Positions 33,876-42,240 of a DNA stretch of 64,000 nt are shown here, one piece after another. The notes beneath the pieces were generated by a model. That model made no database searches, was not told where the DNA came from, and saw nothing but the letters and a program-made list of their open reading frames with translations. The position numbers were made by a program, and so were the translations under genes. Source of the DNA: Pigmentiphaga litoralis (GTDB lineage: Bacteria > Pseudomonadota > Gammaproteobacteria > Burkholderiales > Burkholderiaceae_B); the NCBI RefSeq assembly GCF_013408655.1, contig NZ_JACCBP010000001.1, positions 2,418,001-2,482,000 on the forward strand, given 5' to 3'. How positions within the stretch are numbered: position 1 is the stretch's first letter; each line of letters starts with the position of its first letter.

Positions 33876-34598
33876 ATGACCAACCCCGACGCTTCCCATC
33901 TCAACCGGCTGGTCCTCGTTGTCGAAGACGAAGGCAGTCTTGCCGACATCCTGGTCGCCTATCTGCAGCGCGATGGCCTGCGGACGCAACATGCCGACAA
34001 TGGCCTGACCGCCTTGCAGAACTTCCGGCAGAACCGGCCCGACATCGTGTTGCTGGACATCCGGCTGCCGGGCATCGATGGCGTCGATGTGCTGAAAACC
34101 ATCCGCGCCGAAAGCGATACCCCGGTCATCATGGTGACCGCCATGGCCGACGACGTGGACAAGCTGGTCAGCCTGCGTATGGGCGCCGACGACTACGTCG
34201 TCAAACCCTTCAATCCCGCCGAAGTCGTGGCGCGCGTGCGGGCGGTCCTGCGGCGCACTGCGGCGGCGGGGCAGCAGCGGCCGTCCATGCTGCGCGTCGG
34301 ACGCCTGCAGATCGATCGATCAGCCCACGCCGCGTCGGTGCGCGACGATGACGGCACGACCCGGCCCCTGCCGCTGACCCTGACCGAATACAAGCTGCTC
34401 GAAACGATGGCGAACCAGCCGCGGCGCTGCTTCACGCGGTCCGACCTGGTGGAGGCCTGCCTGCCGGAAAGCGACGCGCTGGACCGGGTCATCGACTCGC
34501 ATCTGAGCAAGCTGCGCCGCAAGCTGGAAGTGGGCGGCTGCGGCGACATGATCGACACCGTGCGCGGCATCGGATACCGGCTGTGGCCCGAGTCCTAG
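33876..34598 (+). CDS. OmpR-family response regulator
   Basis: 240-residue regulator. The receiver domain (residues 11-128) has the acidic pocket in VVEDEGS, phospho-acceptor Asp61 (VLLDIRLPG), Thr in MVTAMADD and Lys110 (DDYVVKPFN). The C-terminal winged helix (about 140-238) ends in DSHLSKLRRKLE and TVRGIGYRLWPES. It resembles BaeR/AdeR-type efflux regulators. The ATG at 33876 gives the proper N-terminus. It overlaps the histidine kinase gene by 16 bases. It is divergent from the tripartite exporter operon, which it probably controls. Confidence 0.93.
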   Translation: MTNPDASHLNRLVLVVEDEGSLADILVAYLQRDGLRTQHADNGLTALQNFRQNRPDIVLLDIRLPGIDGVDVLKTIRAESDTPVIMVTAMADDVDKLVSLRMGADDYVVKPFNPAEVVARVRAVLRRTAAAGQQRPSMLRVGRLQIDRSAHAASVRDDDGTTRPLPLTLTEYKLLETMANQPRRCFTRSDLVEACLPESDALDRVIDSHLSKLRRKLEVGGCGDMIDTVRGIGYRLWPES

Positions 34599-35734
34599 AC
34601 CGCATCTGGGTCCGCTTCGGCCTCTACATGGCCGGCACCATCGTCGTGACCTTCGGCCTGGTGATGGGCAGCCTGCTGCTGTATTCCGAGCTTCAGGAAG
34701 GATGGCTGCATCGCAGCCTGCCGAAGACCGCGTCGGCCGAACTGGCCCGGATCGAAGAAGTGGAAGACCGCAACTCGGCGCGCTTTGACGAAATCCTTCG
34801 CGAACATGGCCGCAACAGTATCTGGCTGGACGAGACCTGGCTGCTATTCATGGCCCTGCTGCTCTGCCTGCCGGCCGGTCTGGCCGCGGGCTTCTGGCTG
34901 TCACGGGTGGTGACGCAGCCGCTCAATTCAATTGCGCAAGCGGCCAATCGGGTGGCGCTTGGGGACCTGGGCGTACGCGCGCAACCCGTCCGGCAGCGCG
35001 GCGAACTGGCCGAGCTGGTGCGCGACTTCAATCTGATGACGGACTCGCTGGAAAACCTGGAGCGGGAACGACGGGCCACGGCGGCCGCGATCTCGCATGA
35101 ATTGCGCACGCCACTGGCCGTGCTGCGCGCCCGCCTGTATGCGATCTACGACGATGTGATTCCCGGAACGCCGCAGGAACTGCGGCGGCTATTGGATCAG
35201 GTCGAGCACCTGGGCAGGCTGGTCGACGACGTGCATACCCTGTCGCTGGCGGACGCGGGCCGGCTGTCCCTGCATCGCAGCGATATCGACCTGAGCGCGG
35301 CCTGCGCGCAGTTGCTGTCGACCTATGCCGGCCGCATCGCCGATCACAACGTACGCGCGGAATACCGGACCGACATCGTGCCGGTCCACGCGAACGCCGA
35401 CCCGGACCGGATCAACCAGATCCTGTCCAACCTGATAGAAAATGCGTTGCGGTATGCGGCCAGCGGCGAGTGGCTGGAAATCGCGGTGCATCGGCACGAC
35501 GACAAGGCCGTGCTGACCGTGACCGATCGTGGCCCCGGTCTGCCCGAAGATGTGGTGGCGCATCTGTTCGAGCGCTTTCACCGCACCGATCTGTCGCGAT
35601 CGCGAGAGACCGGCGGGTCGGGACTGGGCCTGGCCATCGTGCAGACCCTCGTCATCCAACAAGGCGGCCAAGTGACTGCAGAACGGCCGGCCGAGGGCGG
35701 CACCCGTTTCCGGGTAGCCCTGCCGGCGGCCTGA
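34583..35734 (+). CDS. sensor histidine kinase (BaeS/AdeS-like)
   Basis: 383-residue membrane kinase. Two transmembrane helices (about 11-33 and 84-106) flank a short 50-residue periplasmic loop. A HAMP linker follows (VTQPLNSIAQAANRVALGDL). Then the phospho-acceptor His is in AAAISHELRTPLAVL, the N box in LSNLIENALRYA, G1 in VTDRGPGLP and G2 in GGSGLGLAIV. The GTG at 34583 lies within the regulator gene and gives coupled translation. The small loop suggests sensing within or near the membrane. Likely signal: a substrate or stress relieved by the divergent exporter. Confidence 0.92.
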   Translation: MARVLDRIWVRFGLYMAGTIVVTFGLVMGSLLLYSELQEGWLHRSLPKTASAELARIEEVEDRNSARFDEILREHGRNSIWLDETWLLFMALLLCLPAGLAAGFWLSRVVTQPLNSIAQAANRVALGDLGVRAQPVRQRGELAELVRDFNLMTDSLENLERERRATAAAISHELRTPLAVLRARLYAIYDDVIPGTPQELRRLLDQVEHLGRLVDDVHTLSLADAGRLSLHRSDIDLSAACAQLLSTYAGRIADHNVRAEYRTDIVPVHANADPDRINQILSNLIENALRYAASGEWLEIAVHRHDDKAVLTVTDRGPGLPEDVVAHLFERFHRTDLSRSRETGGSGLGLAIVQTLVIQQGGQVTAERPAEGGTRFRVALPAA

Positions 35735-35737
35735 GGG

Positions 35738-35763
35738 AAAAAAGGACCCCGAGGGCCCTCGGG
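35738..35763 (-). terminator. Rho-independent terminator after the Old Yellow Enzyme gene
   Basis: Perfect palindrome CCCGAGGG-CCCTCGGG (35748-35763) followed on the minus strand by TCC and six T (complement of A at 35738-35743). It starts right after the stop of the alkene reductase gene and lies between it and the convergent histidine kinase, so it may also stop the kinase transcript. Confidence 0.8.
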
Positions 35764-35764
35764 C

Positions 35765-36820
35765 TCACCCCAGCGCCGGGTAGTCCACGTAGCCTTCCGC
35801 GGTCGGTGCGTAGAAGGTTTCGGGCTTGGGCGCGTTCAGTTCGGCCTTCAGTTCGAAACGCTTCGGCAGATCGGGATTGGCGATGAACAGCTGACCGAAT
35901 GCAACCGCGTCGGCTTCACCGGCGTCCAGCGTGCGCTGGGCGTCTTCTTGCGTGAACTTTTCGTTGGCCACATAGATGCCGCCGAAGGCTTCCTTCAGTT
36001 GCGGGCCAAGACGCGGCGAGTCCAGCGATTCGCGAGCGCAGATGAACGCGATCTTGCGCTTGCCGAGTTCGCGGGCCACATAGCCGAAGGTTGCACCCAG
36101 GTTCGAGTCGCTGGTGTCGTGCGAGTCGCTGCGCGGCGCAAGGTGCATGCCGACACGCGAAGCGCCCCACACGTCGATGCACGCATCGGTGATTTCCAGC
36201 ATCAGGCGGGCGCGGTTTTCGACCGAGCCACCGTAGGCGTCGATGCGCTTGTTCACGCCGTCCTGCAGGAACTGGTCGAGCAGGTAGCCGTTGGCGCCGT
36301 GGATCTCGACACCATCAAAACCGGCGCGCTTGGCGTTTTCGGCGCCCTTGCGGAATGCCGCCACGACACCCGGGATCTCGTCGATCGACAGTTCACGCGG
36401 GGTCACGTATTCCTTCTTGGGACGGACCAGGCTGACGTGGCCGGCTGGCGCAATGGCGCTGGGGCCGACGGGCAGTTCGCCATTCAGGAAGATGGGGTCC
36501 GAAATGCGGCCCACGTGCCACAGCTGCAGGAAGATGGTGCCGCCCTTGGCATGCACGGCGTCGGTGATCTGCTTCCAGCCTTCCACCTGCTCGTCGGACC
36601 AGATGCCCGGGGTGTCGGCATACCCCACGCCCTGCGGCGTGACGGCGGTGGCTTCGGACAGGATCAGTCCGGCGCTGGAACGTTGCTCGTAGTACTGCTT
36701 CATCAGGGCGTTGGGGACGCGACCTTCGCCGACGGCGCGCGAGCGGGTCAGCGGCGCCATGAAAATGCGGTTGCGCAAGGTCAGGTCACCAACGGTGATC
36801 GGGTCGAACAGGGTAGGCAT
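35765..36820 (-). CDS. nemA: Old Yellow Enzyme-family alkene reductase
   Basis: 351-residue FMN-dependent Old Yellow Enzyme of the NemA/pentaerythritol tetranitrate reductase type. MPTLFDPITVGDLTLRNRIF is the usual start, RIFMAPLTRSRA the FMN region, GVEIHGANGYLLDQFL holds the substrate-binding His/Asn pair, and YGGSVENRARLMLE follows. These enzymes reduce activated C=C bonds, nitrate esters and N-ethylmaleimide with NADPH. It follows an ArsR-type regulator with a 25-base gap, so the two are probably one operon responding to electrophiles. The gene symbol reflects family only. Confidence 0.92.
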   Translation of the reverse strand: MPTLFDPITVGDLTLRNRIFMAPLTRSRAVGEGRVPNALMKQYYEQRSSAGLILSEATAVTPQGVGYADTPGIWSDEQVEGWKQITDAVHAKGGTIFLQLWHVGRISDPIFLNGELPVGPSAIAPAGHVSLVRPKKEYVTPRELSIDEIPGVVAAFRKGAENAKRAGFDGVEIHGANGYLLDQFLQDGVNKRIDAYGGSVENRARLMLEITDACIDVWGASRVGMHLAPRSDSHDTSDSNLGATFGYVARELGKRKIAFICARESLDSPRLGPQLKEAFGGIYVANEKFTQEDAQRTLDAGEADAVAFGQLFIANPDLPKRFELKAELNAPKPETFYAPTAEGYVDYPALG

Positions 36821-36845
36821 GAGGTATCCAGTAAAAACGCGGCGA

Positions 36846-37142
36846 TCAGAAATCGCTGTTCATGTGGTCAAGGAACGCCTGGATGACAGGTTCATTCCGC
36901 TTGAAAAAGACCCATTGGCCAACGCGTCGCGAGGTCACCAGTTCGGCGCGCAACAGCGCCGCCAGGTGAACCGAAACGGTCGACTGCGACAGGCCCGTGC
37001 GATCGTCGATCATGCCGGCACACACGCCGAATTCCAGCGGATGTTCCTGCGTTGCGAAGTACGCTTCGGGCGTCTTGAGCCAAGCCAGGATCTGTCTCCG
37101 GACCGGGTTGGCCAGCGCCTTGTGGATGGCGTCGATGTCCAT
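36846..37142 (-). CDS. ArsR-family transcriptional repressor
   Basis: 98-residue ArsR/SmtB winged-helix protein. The start MDIDAIHKALANPVRRQIL is typical, and the recognition helix is LSQSTVSVHLAALLRAELV. The wing is VTSRRVGQWVFFKRNE. A single Cys41 (EFGVCAGMID) lies just before the recognition helix and could sense electrophiles or metals, but there is no CxC metal motif. I use the ATG at 37142 rather than the TTG 12 bases upstream. It precedes the alkene reductase gene and is preceded by AATATCG dyads that look like its operator. Confidence 0.9.
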   Translation of the reverse strand: MDIDAIHKALANPVRRQILAWLKTPEAYFATQEHPLEFGVCAGMIDDRTGLSQSTVSVHLAALLRAELVTSRRVGQWVFFKRNEPVIQAFLDHMNSDF

Positions 37143-37157
37143 GGGTGTCAGCAAAGT

Positions 37158-37202
37158 AAATATCGGGAAAACACAAACCTAATATCGATACTTTACGATA
37201 TT
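37158..37202. promoter_or_regulatory. candidate ArsR operator
   Basis: AATATCG (37181-37187) and CGATATT (37196-37202) form a perfect 7-bp inverted repeat with 8-base spacing. A third half-site AAATATCG lies at 37158-37165, nearer the ArsR start. ArsR operators often are AT-rich imperfect dyads of this kind. Located 16-60 bases upstream of the ArsR gene. Confidence 0.6.
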
Positions 37203-37238
37203 GGCCGGCGCAACGCCAGCTGGCGTTGGTAAGCAAGC

Positions 37239-38675
37239 TTATCTGCCCGGCGCCGTCCAGCCGCCGCCCATGGCGCGATACAGGTCGACTTCGGCCGTCA
37301 GCAGGTTGGTGCGGATCTGCAGCAGGCTGACTTCGGCCGTGTTGAGCGTGCGCTGCGCGTCCAGCGCTTCCAGGTACGACGCGTAGCCATTGCGCTGCCG
37401 GTTGACCGCAATCCGCAGGGCTTCGGCGGCGGCGGCACGCCGTTCGGCCACCTGCACTTCCTGCTCGCGCAAGCGTTCCACGGCAACCAGCCCGTTGTTG
37501 CTTTCGGAAAAGGCATTGCGCACGGTCGACTCGTAGGCAAACACTGCCTGGTCGCGCACGGCCGCCGACACCTCGGTCTGTGCCCGCAGCCGCCCGCCTT
37601 CGAACAGGGGCGCGAGCACGCTGCCGCCGATCGACCACAAGGTGAAGGGGTTGTTCAACAGCTGGTCGAGCGTGAAGCCTTGCACACCGGCGGTCGCGGT
37701 CAGGCGCAAGGACGGCAGCAGTTGATCGCGCGCGGCGCGCAGACTGGCGTCGGCCGCCACCACGGCGCGTTCCGCCTGAAAGATATCGGGGCGGCGGCGC
37801 AGCAGTTCGGACGGCAGGCCATCGGGCAGCGGCGGCATCCGGATGTCGCCCAGCGCGGGGCCGCGCGGGATCGGACCCGGATTGGCGCCGATCAGGATGC
37901 TGAGGGCGTTTTCCTGCTGCTGGATGGCGCGTTGCAGCTGCGGAATGGTCTCGGCCGTGGCGCGGTATTCGGACTGCGCCTGCAGCCATTCCAGGCGCGA
38001 GCTGTAGCCGGTCTCGAACTGCCGGCGCGCAAAATCCAGCGAGCGCTGGCGCGTTTCCAGTGTGGCCTGCGCCAGCGCCAATTGCGCATCCTGGCCACGC
38101 AGGGTCAGGTAGCCGGACGCAGCGGACGCGGCCACCGACAGGGCTGCCGCATCGGCGGCGGCCTGACGCGCTTCGGCGTCGGCAAACGCCGCCTCGGTCA
38201 GCCGGGCGATGCGGCCCCATACGTCGACTTCATAGGCTGCCTGCACGCCTGCCTGATAGACCGTCAGTTCCCGATCGACACCCAGTGCACTGAGCGATCG
38301 GGCGCGCGACGGCGACACCGACAGGTCCAGCGTCGGGTAGCGCGCGGCCTGCGCGATCCGCAGCCGCGCCTGAAATTCTTCCATGCGCGAGCGGGCCACC
38401 CGCAGGTCGCCATTGCCTGCCAGGGCCCTATCCACCAGCGCGTTCAACGCCGGGTCACCAAACGCCGTCCACCATGCCGCTTCGATCGGCGCTGAAGGGC
38501 CGACGCGGGTGCGCCAATCAGCGGGCACCTGAAGGGTCGATGCCGGCGGCGGTTGCGGCGGCGCGGTGCAGGCAGACAGGAGCGTGGCCAGCGCGGCGAT
38601 GACGGTGGCGGTCAGGGCGGCGGACACAGCGGCGGACACCGTGGCCGGGCCGGTACTTTCAAGGCTACCCCGCAT
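37239..38675 (-). CDS. NodT-family outer-membrane efflux lipoprotein
   Basis: 478-residue outer-membrane factor. Lipobox LLSAC gives lipidated Cys36; WWTAFGDPALNALVDRALAGN and PSELLRRRPDIFQAERAVVAA are NodT/OprM marks. The ATG at 38675 overlaps the adaptor stop (ATGA). It is the third gene of an EmrA/EmrB/NodT-like operon. It forms the exit duct for the MFS-type pump. A second, unrelated-by-position NodT homologue lies at 32214-33656. Confidence 0.92.
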   Translation of the reverse strand: MRGSLESTGPATVSAAVSAALTATVIAALATLLSACTAPPQPPPASTLQVPADWRTRVGPSAPIEAAWWTAFGDPALNALVDRALAGNGDLRVARSRMEEFQARLRIAQAARYPTLDLSVSPSRARSLSALGVDRELTVYQAGVQAAYEVDVWGRIARLTEAAFADAEARQAAADAAALSVAASAASGYLTLRGQDAQLALAQATLETRQRSLDFARRQFETGYSSRLEWLQAQSEYRATAETIPQLQRAIQQQENALSILIGANPGPIPRGPALGDIRMPPLPDGLPSELLRRRPDIFQAERAVVAADASLRAARDQLLPSLRLTATAGVQGFTLDQLLNNPFTLWSIGGSVLAPLFEGGRLRAQTEVSAAVRDQAVFAYESTVRNAFSESNNGLVAVERLREQEVQVAERRAAAAEALRIAVNRQRNGYASYLEALDAQRTLNTAEVSLLQIRTNLLTAEVDLYRAMGGGWTAPGR

Positions 38676-39808
38676 CACCGCGGCGCCTCCGTTTCGACCG
38701 GGACGCTGGCCGTGTCGATGCTGGCGACCACCGACATGCCGGGCCGCAGCCGGTCGGCCAGCGGCTGGTCCGGATCGATGCGGATGCGCACCGGGATGCG
38801 CTGCGCGATCTTCACGAAGTTGCCCGTCGCGTTGTCGGCTGCCAGCACGCTGAACTCCGACCCCGTGGCCGGCGATATGCGTTCGACATGCCCGGTCAGC
38901 TTCGCCCGATTCAAGGCGTCGATCTGCAGCGTGGCGGCCTGCCCCAGCCGCACCTGCGCCATCTGCGTTTCCTTCAGATTGGCAATCACCCAGACCTGTT
39001 CGGGCACCAGCGCCATCAGTTGCGCGCCCGAGTTCACATAGGCGCCCTGCCGCACCAGCACCTGGCCAAGCAGGCCATCCCGCGGCGCGACGATGCGGGT
39101 GTTGGACAGGTCGATCTCGGCCAGTTGCACGGCGGCCTGCGCGGCTTCCACCGCAGCCTCCAGCGACCCGCGATTGACGACCACGGTTTCGCGATCCTGG
39201 CGCGAAATTTCCAGCGCCGCCCTTGCCTGCTCTGCCGCGGCCGCGGCCTGCGCGTGCGCCGCACGGGTCTGGTCGCGTTCGCGCAATGACAGGGAACCAT
39301 CCGACACCAGTTCTTCGACCCGGCGCAGATCCGCGGTGGAACGTGCCGCCTGCGCGTCGGCATTCGCAATGGCCGCGCGATTCTGCGCAATGACGGCATC
39401 GGCGCGGCGGCGCTGCTGTAGCGCGTTGGCCAGCGCGGCTTTCTGCGCTGACAGTTGCGCCAGCGCCTGGTCCAGGCGCTGTTTGTAGATGCGGTCATCG
39501 ATCCGCACCAGCAGGTCGCCGGCCTTGACGCGCTGGAAGTCCTGCACCCGCACCTCGGCCACGTAGCCGCTCAGTTGCGGGCCGATCAGCGTGACCTGCC
39601 CGCGTACATAGGCGTTCTCGGTGCTTTGCACGCCGCTTGTGAATGGCGGAAGCCGCCATGCATACAGAACGATCAGTACACCGATGATCGCGATGCCCGC
39701 GAAAAGAGACAGCGACAGCGCCCGGCGGCCACTGAACCGGCGCGCAGGCGGTGGCGGGGGGGCAGCAGCGGCGGGCGGTATCGCGGAAGGCGGGGCGGGT
39801 GTGCTCAT
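38675..39808 (-). CDS. EmrA-type membrane-fusion protein
   Basis: 377-residue HlyD-family adaptor. A Pro/Ala-rich cytoplasmic start is followed by one transmembrane helix (about 31-50) and then ENAYVRGQVTLIGPQLSGYV, the hallmark of EmrA/HlyD-like adaptors. A long coiled-coil hairpin (about 95-205) and the conserved IVAPRDGLLGQVLV and MSVVASIDT follow. Together with the 14-helix MFS protein upstream and the NodT channel downstream it makes a multidrug tripartite pump. I use the ATG at 39808; an ATG at 39844 would overlap the MFS stop, and neither has a clear Shine-Dalgarno. Confidence 0.9.
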   Translation of the reverse strand: MSTPAPPSAIPPAAAAPPPPPARRFSGRRALSLSLFAGIAIIGVLIVLYAWRLPPFTSGVQSTENAYVRGQVTLIGPQLSGYVAEVRVQDFQRVKAGDLLVRIDDRIYKQRLDQALAQLSAQKAALANALQQRRRADAVIAQNRAAIANADAQAARSTADLRRVEELVSDGSLSLRERDQTRAAHAQAAAAAEQARAALEISRQDRETVVVNRGSLEAAVEAAQAAVQLAEIDLSNTRIVAPRDGLLGQVLVRQGAYVNSGAQLMALVPEQVWVIANLKETQMAQVRLGQAATLQIDALNRAKLTGHVERISPATGSEFSVLAADNATGNFVKIAQRIPVRIRIDPDQPLADRLRPGMSVVASIDTASVPVETEAPR

Positions 39809-39833
39809 GGTGGGTGGAAAGCCAGGTACGGGA

Positions 39834-41564
39834 TCAGTCGGCATTGCCGATCGGCGCAACCGCCATGCCGGCTTCGGCATCGGGAGGGGGCGGCCGGCGG
39901 GGCGTGACGGGGGACGATGGCGCTGCCGCGGCCACCGTGGCCGCCACGGGCGCAGGGGCATAGCGGTTGATCAGCAATCGCACCATGGCCCAGATCAGGG
40001 TGCCGATCGCAATACACGCGATCAGCAGGAATACATCGTTATAGGCCAGCACGTTGGCCTCGCGCGTGGCAGCGGCGCCGAGCGACACCACCGCTTCGGC
40101 ATCACGCAGGGCCGGGTCGGCCAGCACCCCCGACGTGGCGCCCGCGCTGCCCTGTATCCGCGCAGCCACCAGCGGGTTCTGCAGCGTCAACGACTCGACC
40201 AGAATGCTCGAGTGGAATTTTTCGCGCACGATCTGGAACGTGCCCAGCAGCGCTGCACCCAGCAGGCCGCCCAGGTTCTGGGCCATGCCGAACAGCACCG
40301 AAAAGCTGATCAGGTTGCGCGGCTCGGCAATGACGCCGCTCATGCCGCTGAGCATGGCCGCGCCCAGAAAGAAGGTGCCGCCAAAGCCGAGCAGGAACTG
40401 GCTCACATACATGTTCGCCGGCCGGGTCAGGTTGGTGGCATGCGCATCGATCAGTGCACCGATAGTCATCAGGATCAACGACACGACAATGGGCATGGCG
40501 ATCCGTTTCGGATGGATCGTCATTGCGCTGGCGGCCAGTCCGGCCACGGACCCAAGCAGCACCACACCGAACAGCCCCTGCATCTGGTCATTCGCCATGC
40601 CGAGCGCGGTCAGGAAACCGACGGCCCCGGTGGCCTGTTCCGACAGCACGATACGGATCAGCGTGATCGCCACGCCCAGCCGGATGATGCTTGCACTCGT
40701 CAACCATCGGGTGTTCAGCAAGGGGCGCGCGCGATGATGCTCGACCGCAAAGCCCGCCGTGATCAGCACGATGGCGCCGGCCAGCGCCCACCCCAGCCAC
40801 GCCGTCTCGGTCCACCAGCCGAAGCGGCCCAGTGACAGCACCGCGCAGAGCAACGCGACGCCCGGTGCGAATAGGCTGAAGGTCAGGAAATCCAGGGGCT
40901 CGAAGGTCTTGATCCGGTCGCCGGGCGGCAGCTTGAGCGCCAGCACGCAGGCCAGTGACAGCAGGGCCAGCCCCAGCTCGAACAAATACAGCCCCCGCCA
41001 CTCGCCAAACTCCAGCAGCTCCGACGAAAAGATGCGGGCCAGGGGCAGCGCCAGTTGCGAGAACCCCAGTCCCAGCACCAGCCCTTTCAGCCGGTGTTTG
41101 GCGGGAAAGGCCTGCAGCGTGTAATACAGACCGAGCGACGTCAGTGCGGCGCCGACCATGCCGTGCGCCGCCCGCACCGCGATGGCGGACCCCAGGTCGT
41201 TCACGAAAAGGTGAGCGAACGTCACCAGGGCGTACAACAGCAGGAAGGCTTCGGTGAACAGGCGCAGGCCGAACTGCTGGCGAAACTTCACAAGCAGGAT
41301 GTTCATCGACACATTGGTCATGACATAGGCGGCCGGCAGCCAGGCCATTTCTGACGCATAGGCGCCCAGGGAGCCCTGCAGATTCAGCAGGTTGGCCGTC
41401 ACCAGCGCATTGCCCAGGCCACCCGTCATCGCCACGATGAACCCCACGATCGCATAGGCCGCGCGCTTGGGCGGGGAATGCAGCGGACTCGATGGCGAGC
41501 CCGGCAGCATGGGCCGTTCGTGCGGCAGCCAGTCTCTGGGGGCGTAAGGGTTGGTCGAGGCCAT
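39834..41564 (-). CDS. MFS drug transporter, DHA2/EmrB-like
   Basis: 576-residue major facilitator protein with about 14 predicted helices between residues 35 and 535. VNFGG-type signals are weak, but MAWLPAAYVMTNVSMNILL near residue 75 and RAAHGMVGAALTSLGLYYT (motif A/C-like regions) fit the DHA2 family. The C-terminal tail is Pro-rich. It is first in the operon with EmrA-like and NodT-like partners, 25 bases upstream of the adaptor. Exports hydrophobic or organic-anion compounds by proton antiport; substrate unknown. It is divergent from creA. Confidence 0.9.
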   Translation of the reverse strand: MASTNPYAPRDWLPHERPMLPGSPSSPLHSPPKRAAYAIVGFIVAMTGGLGNALVTANLLNLQGSLGAYASEMAWLPAAYVMTNVSMNILLVKFRQQFGLRLFTEAFLLLYALVTFAHLFVNDLGSAIAVRAAHGMVGAALTSLGLYYTLQAFPAKHRLKGLVLGLGFSQLALPLARIFSSELLEFGEWRGLYLFELGLALLSLACVLALKLPPGDRIKTFEPLDFLTFSLFAPGVALLCAVLSLGRFGWWTETAWLGWALAGAIVLITAGFAVEHHRARPLLNTRWLTSASIIRLGVAITLIRIVLSEQATGAVGFLTALGMANDQMQGLFGVVLLGSVAGLAASAMTIHPKRIAMPIVVSLILMTIGALIDAHATNLTRPANMYVSQFLLGFGGTFFLGAAMLSGMSGVIAEPRNLISFSVLFGMAQNLGGLLGAALLGTFQIVREKFHSSILVESLTLQNPLVAARIQGSAGATSGVLADPALRDAEAVVSLGAAATREANVLAYNDVFLLIACIAIGTLIWAMVRLLINRYAPAPVAATVAAAAPSSPVTPRRPPPPDAEAGMAVAPIGNAD

Positions 41565-41763
41565 GCAGTCGATGGGTCAGGTAACGGTGCAGGGGAACAC
41601 AGCGGCAGGCCCTGTATTACGCCAGATAATCCCGGCGGCCATCCACCGCGGGCCATAACCGCTTGCATAACTTTGTAGCAGTTCGTGTCGCGCCCCTGGC
41701 ACGGCTGTGCTCTGATGCAGGGTGGCCTCTGCTTCCGCTGCGGCCGCCTTATCGGATAAACGT

Positions 41764-42231
41764 ATGAAACGCCACCTGCTGCTTCTTCTTGCCCTGACCC
41801 TGTCGGGCGCCGCCCATGCAGAAACCGTGGGCGAGGTCGACACCGTCTTCAAGTTCATCGGTCCCGATCACAAGATCGTGGTCGAAGCCTACGACGACCC
41901 CAAGGTGCAAGGCGTGACCTGCTACGTGTCGCGCGCCAAGACCGGCGGCGTGAAGGGCGCACTGGGCCTGGCCGAAGACAAGGCCGAGGCGTCCATCGCA
42001 TGCCGTCAGGTCGGCCCGATCGCCTTCCGCGGCACCCTGCCAAAACAGGAAGAAGTGTTCAACGAACGCCTGTCCATCCTGTTCAAGAAGCTGCGTGTGG
42101 TGCGCATGGTCGACGCGTCGCGCAGCACGCTGGTCTACCTGACGTATTCGGATCGGGTCATTGAAGGTTCACCCCAGAACGGCGTTACCGCCGTGCCGGT
42201 CGACCGCGCCACCCCCATCCCCGTCAAGTAA
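41764..42231 (+). CDS. creA: CreA family protein
   Basis: 155-residue exported protein of the CreA family. The signal peptide [19 protein letters not shown] precedes [19 protein letters not shown], the conserved mature start. [23 protein letters not shown] and IACRQVGPI (two conserved Cys) are diagnostic. The function is poorly known. The ATG at 41764 begins the signal peptide; a longer open frame upstream is not needed. It is divergent from the EmrB-like pump and followed by the DUF445 gene. Confidence 0.92.
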   Translation: MKRHLLLLLALTLSGAAHAETVGEVDTVFKFIGPDHKIVVEAYDDPKVQGVTCYVSRAKTGGVKGALGLAEDKAEASIACRQVGPIAFRGTLPKQEEVFNERLSILFKKLRVVRMVDASRSTLVYLTYSDRVIEGSPQNGVTAVPVDRATPIPVK

Positions 42232-42240
42232 GCCTTGCCT

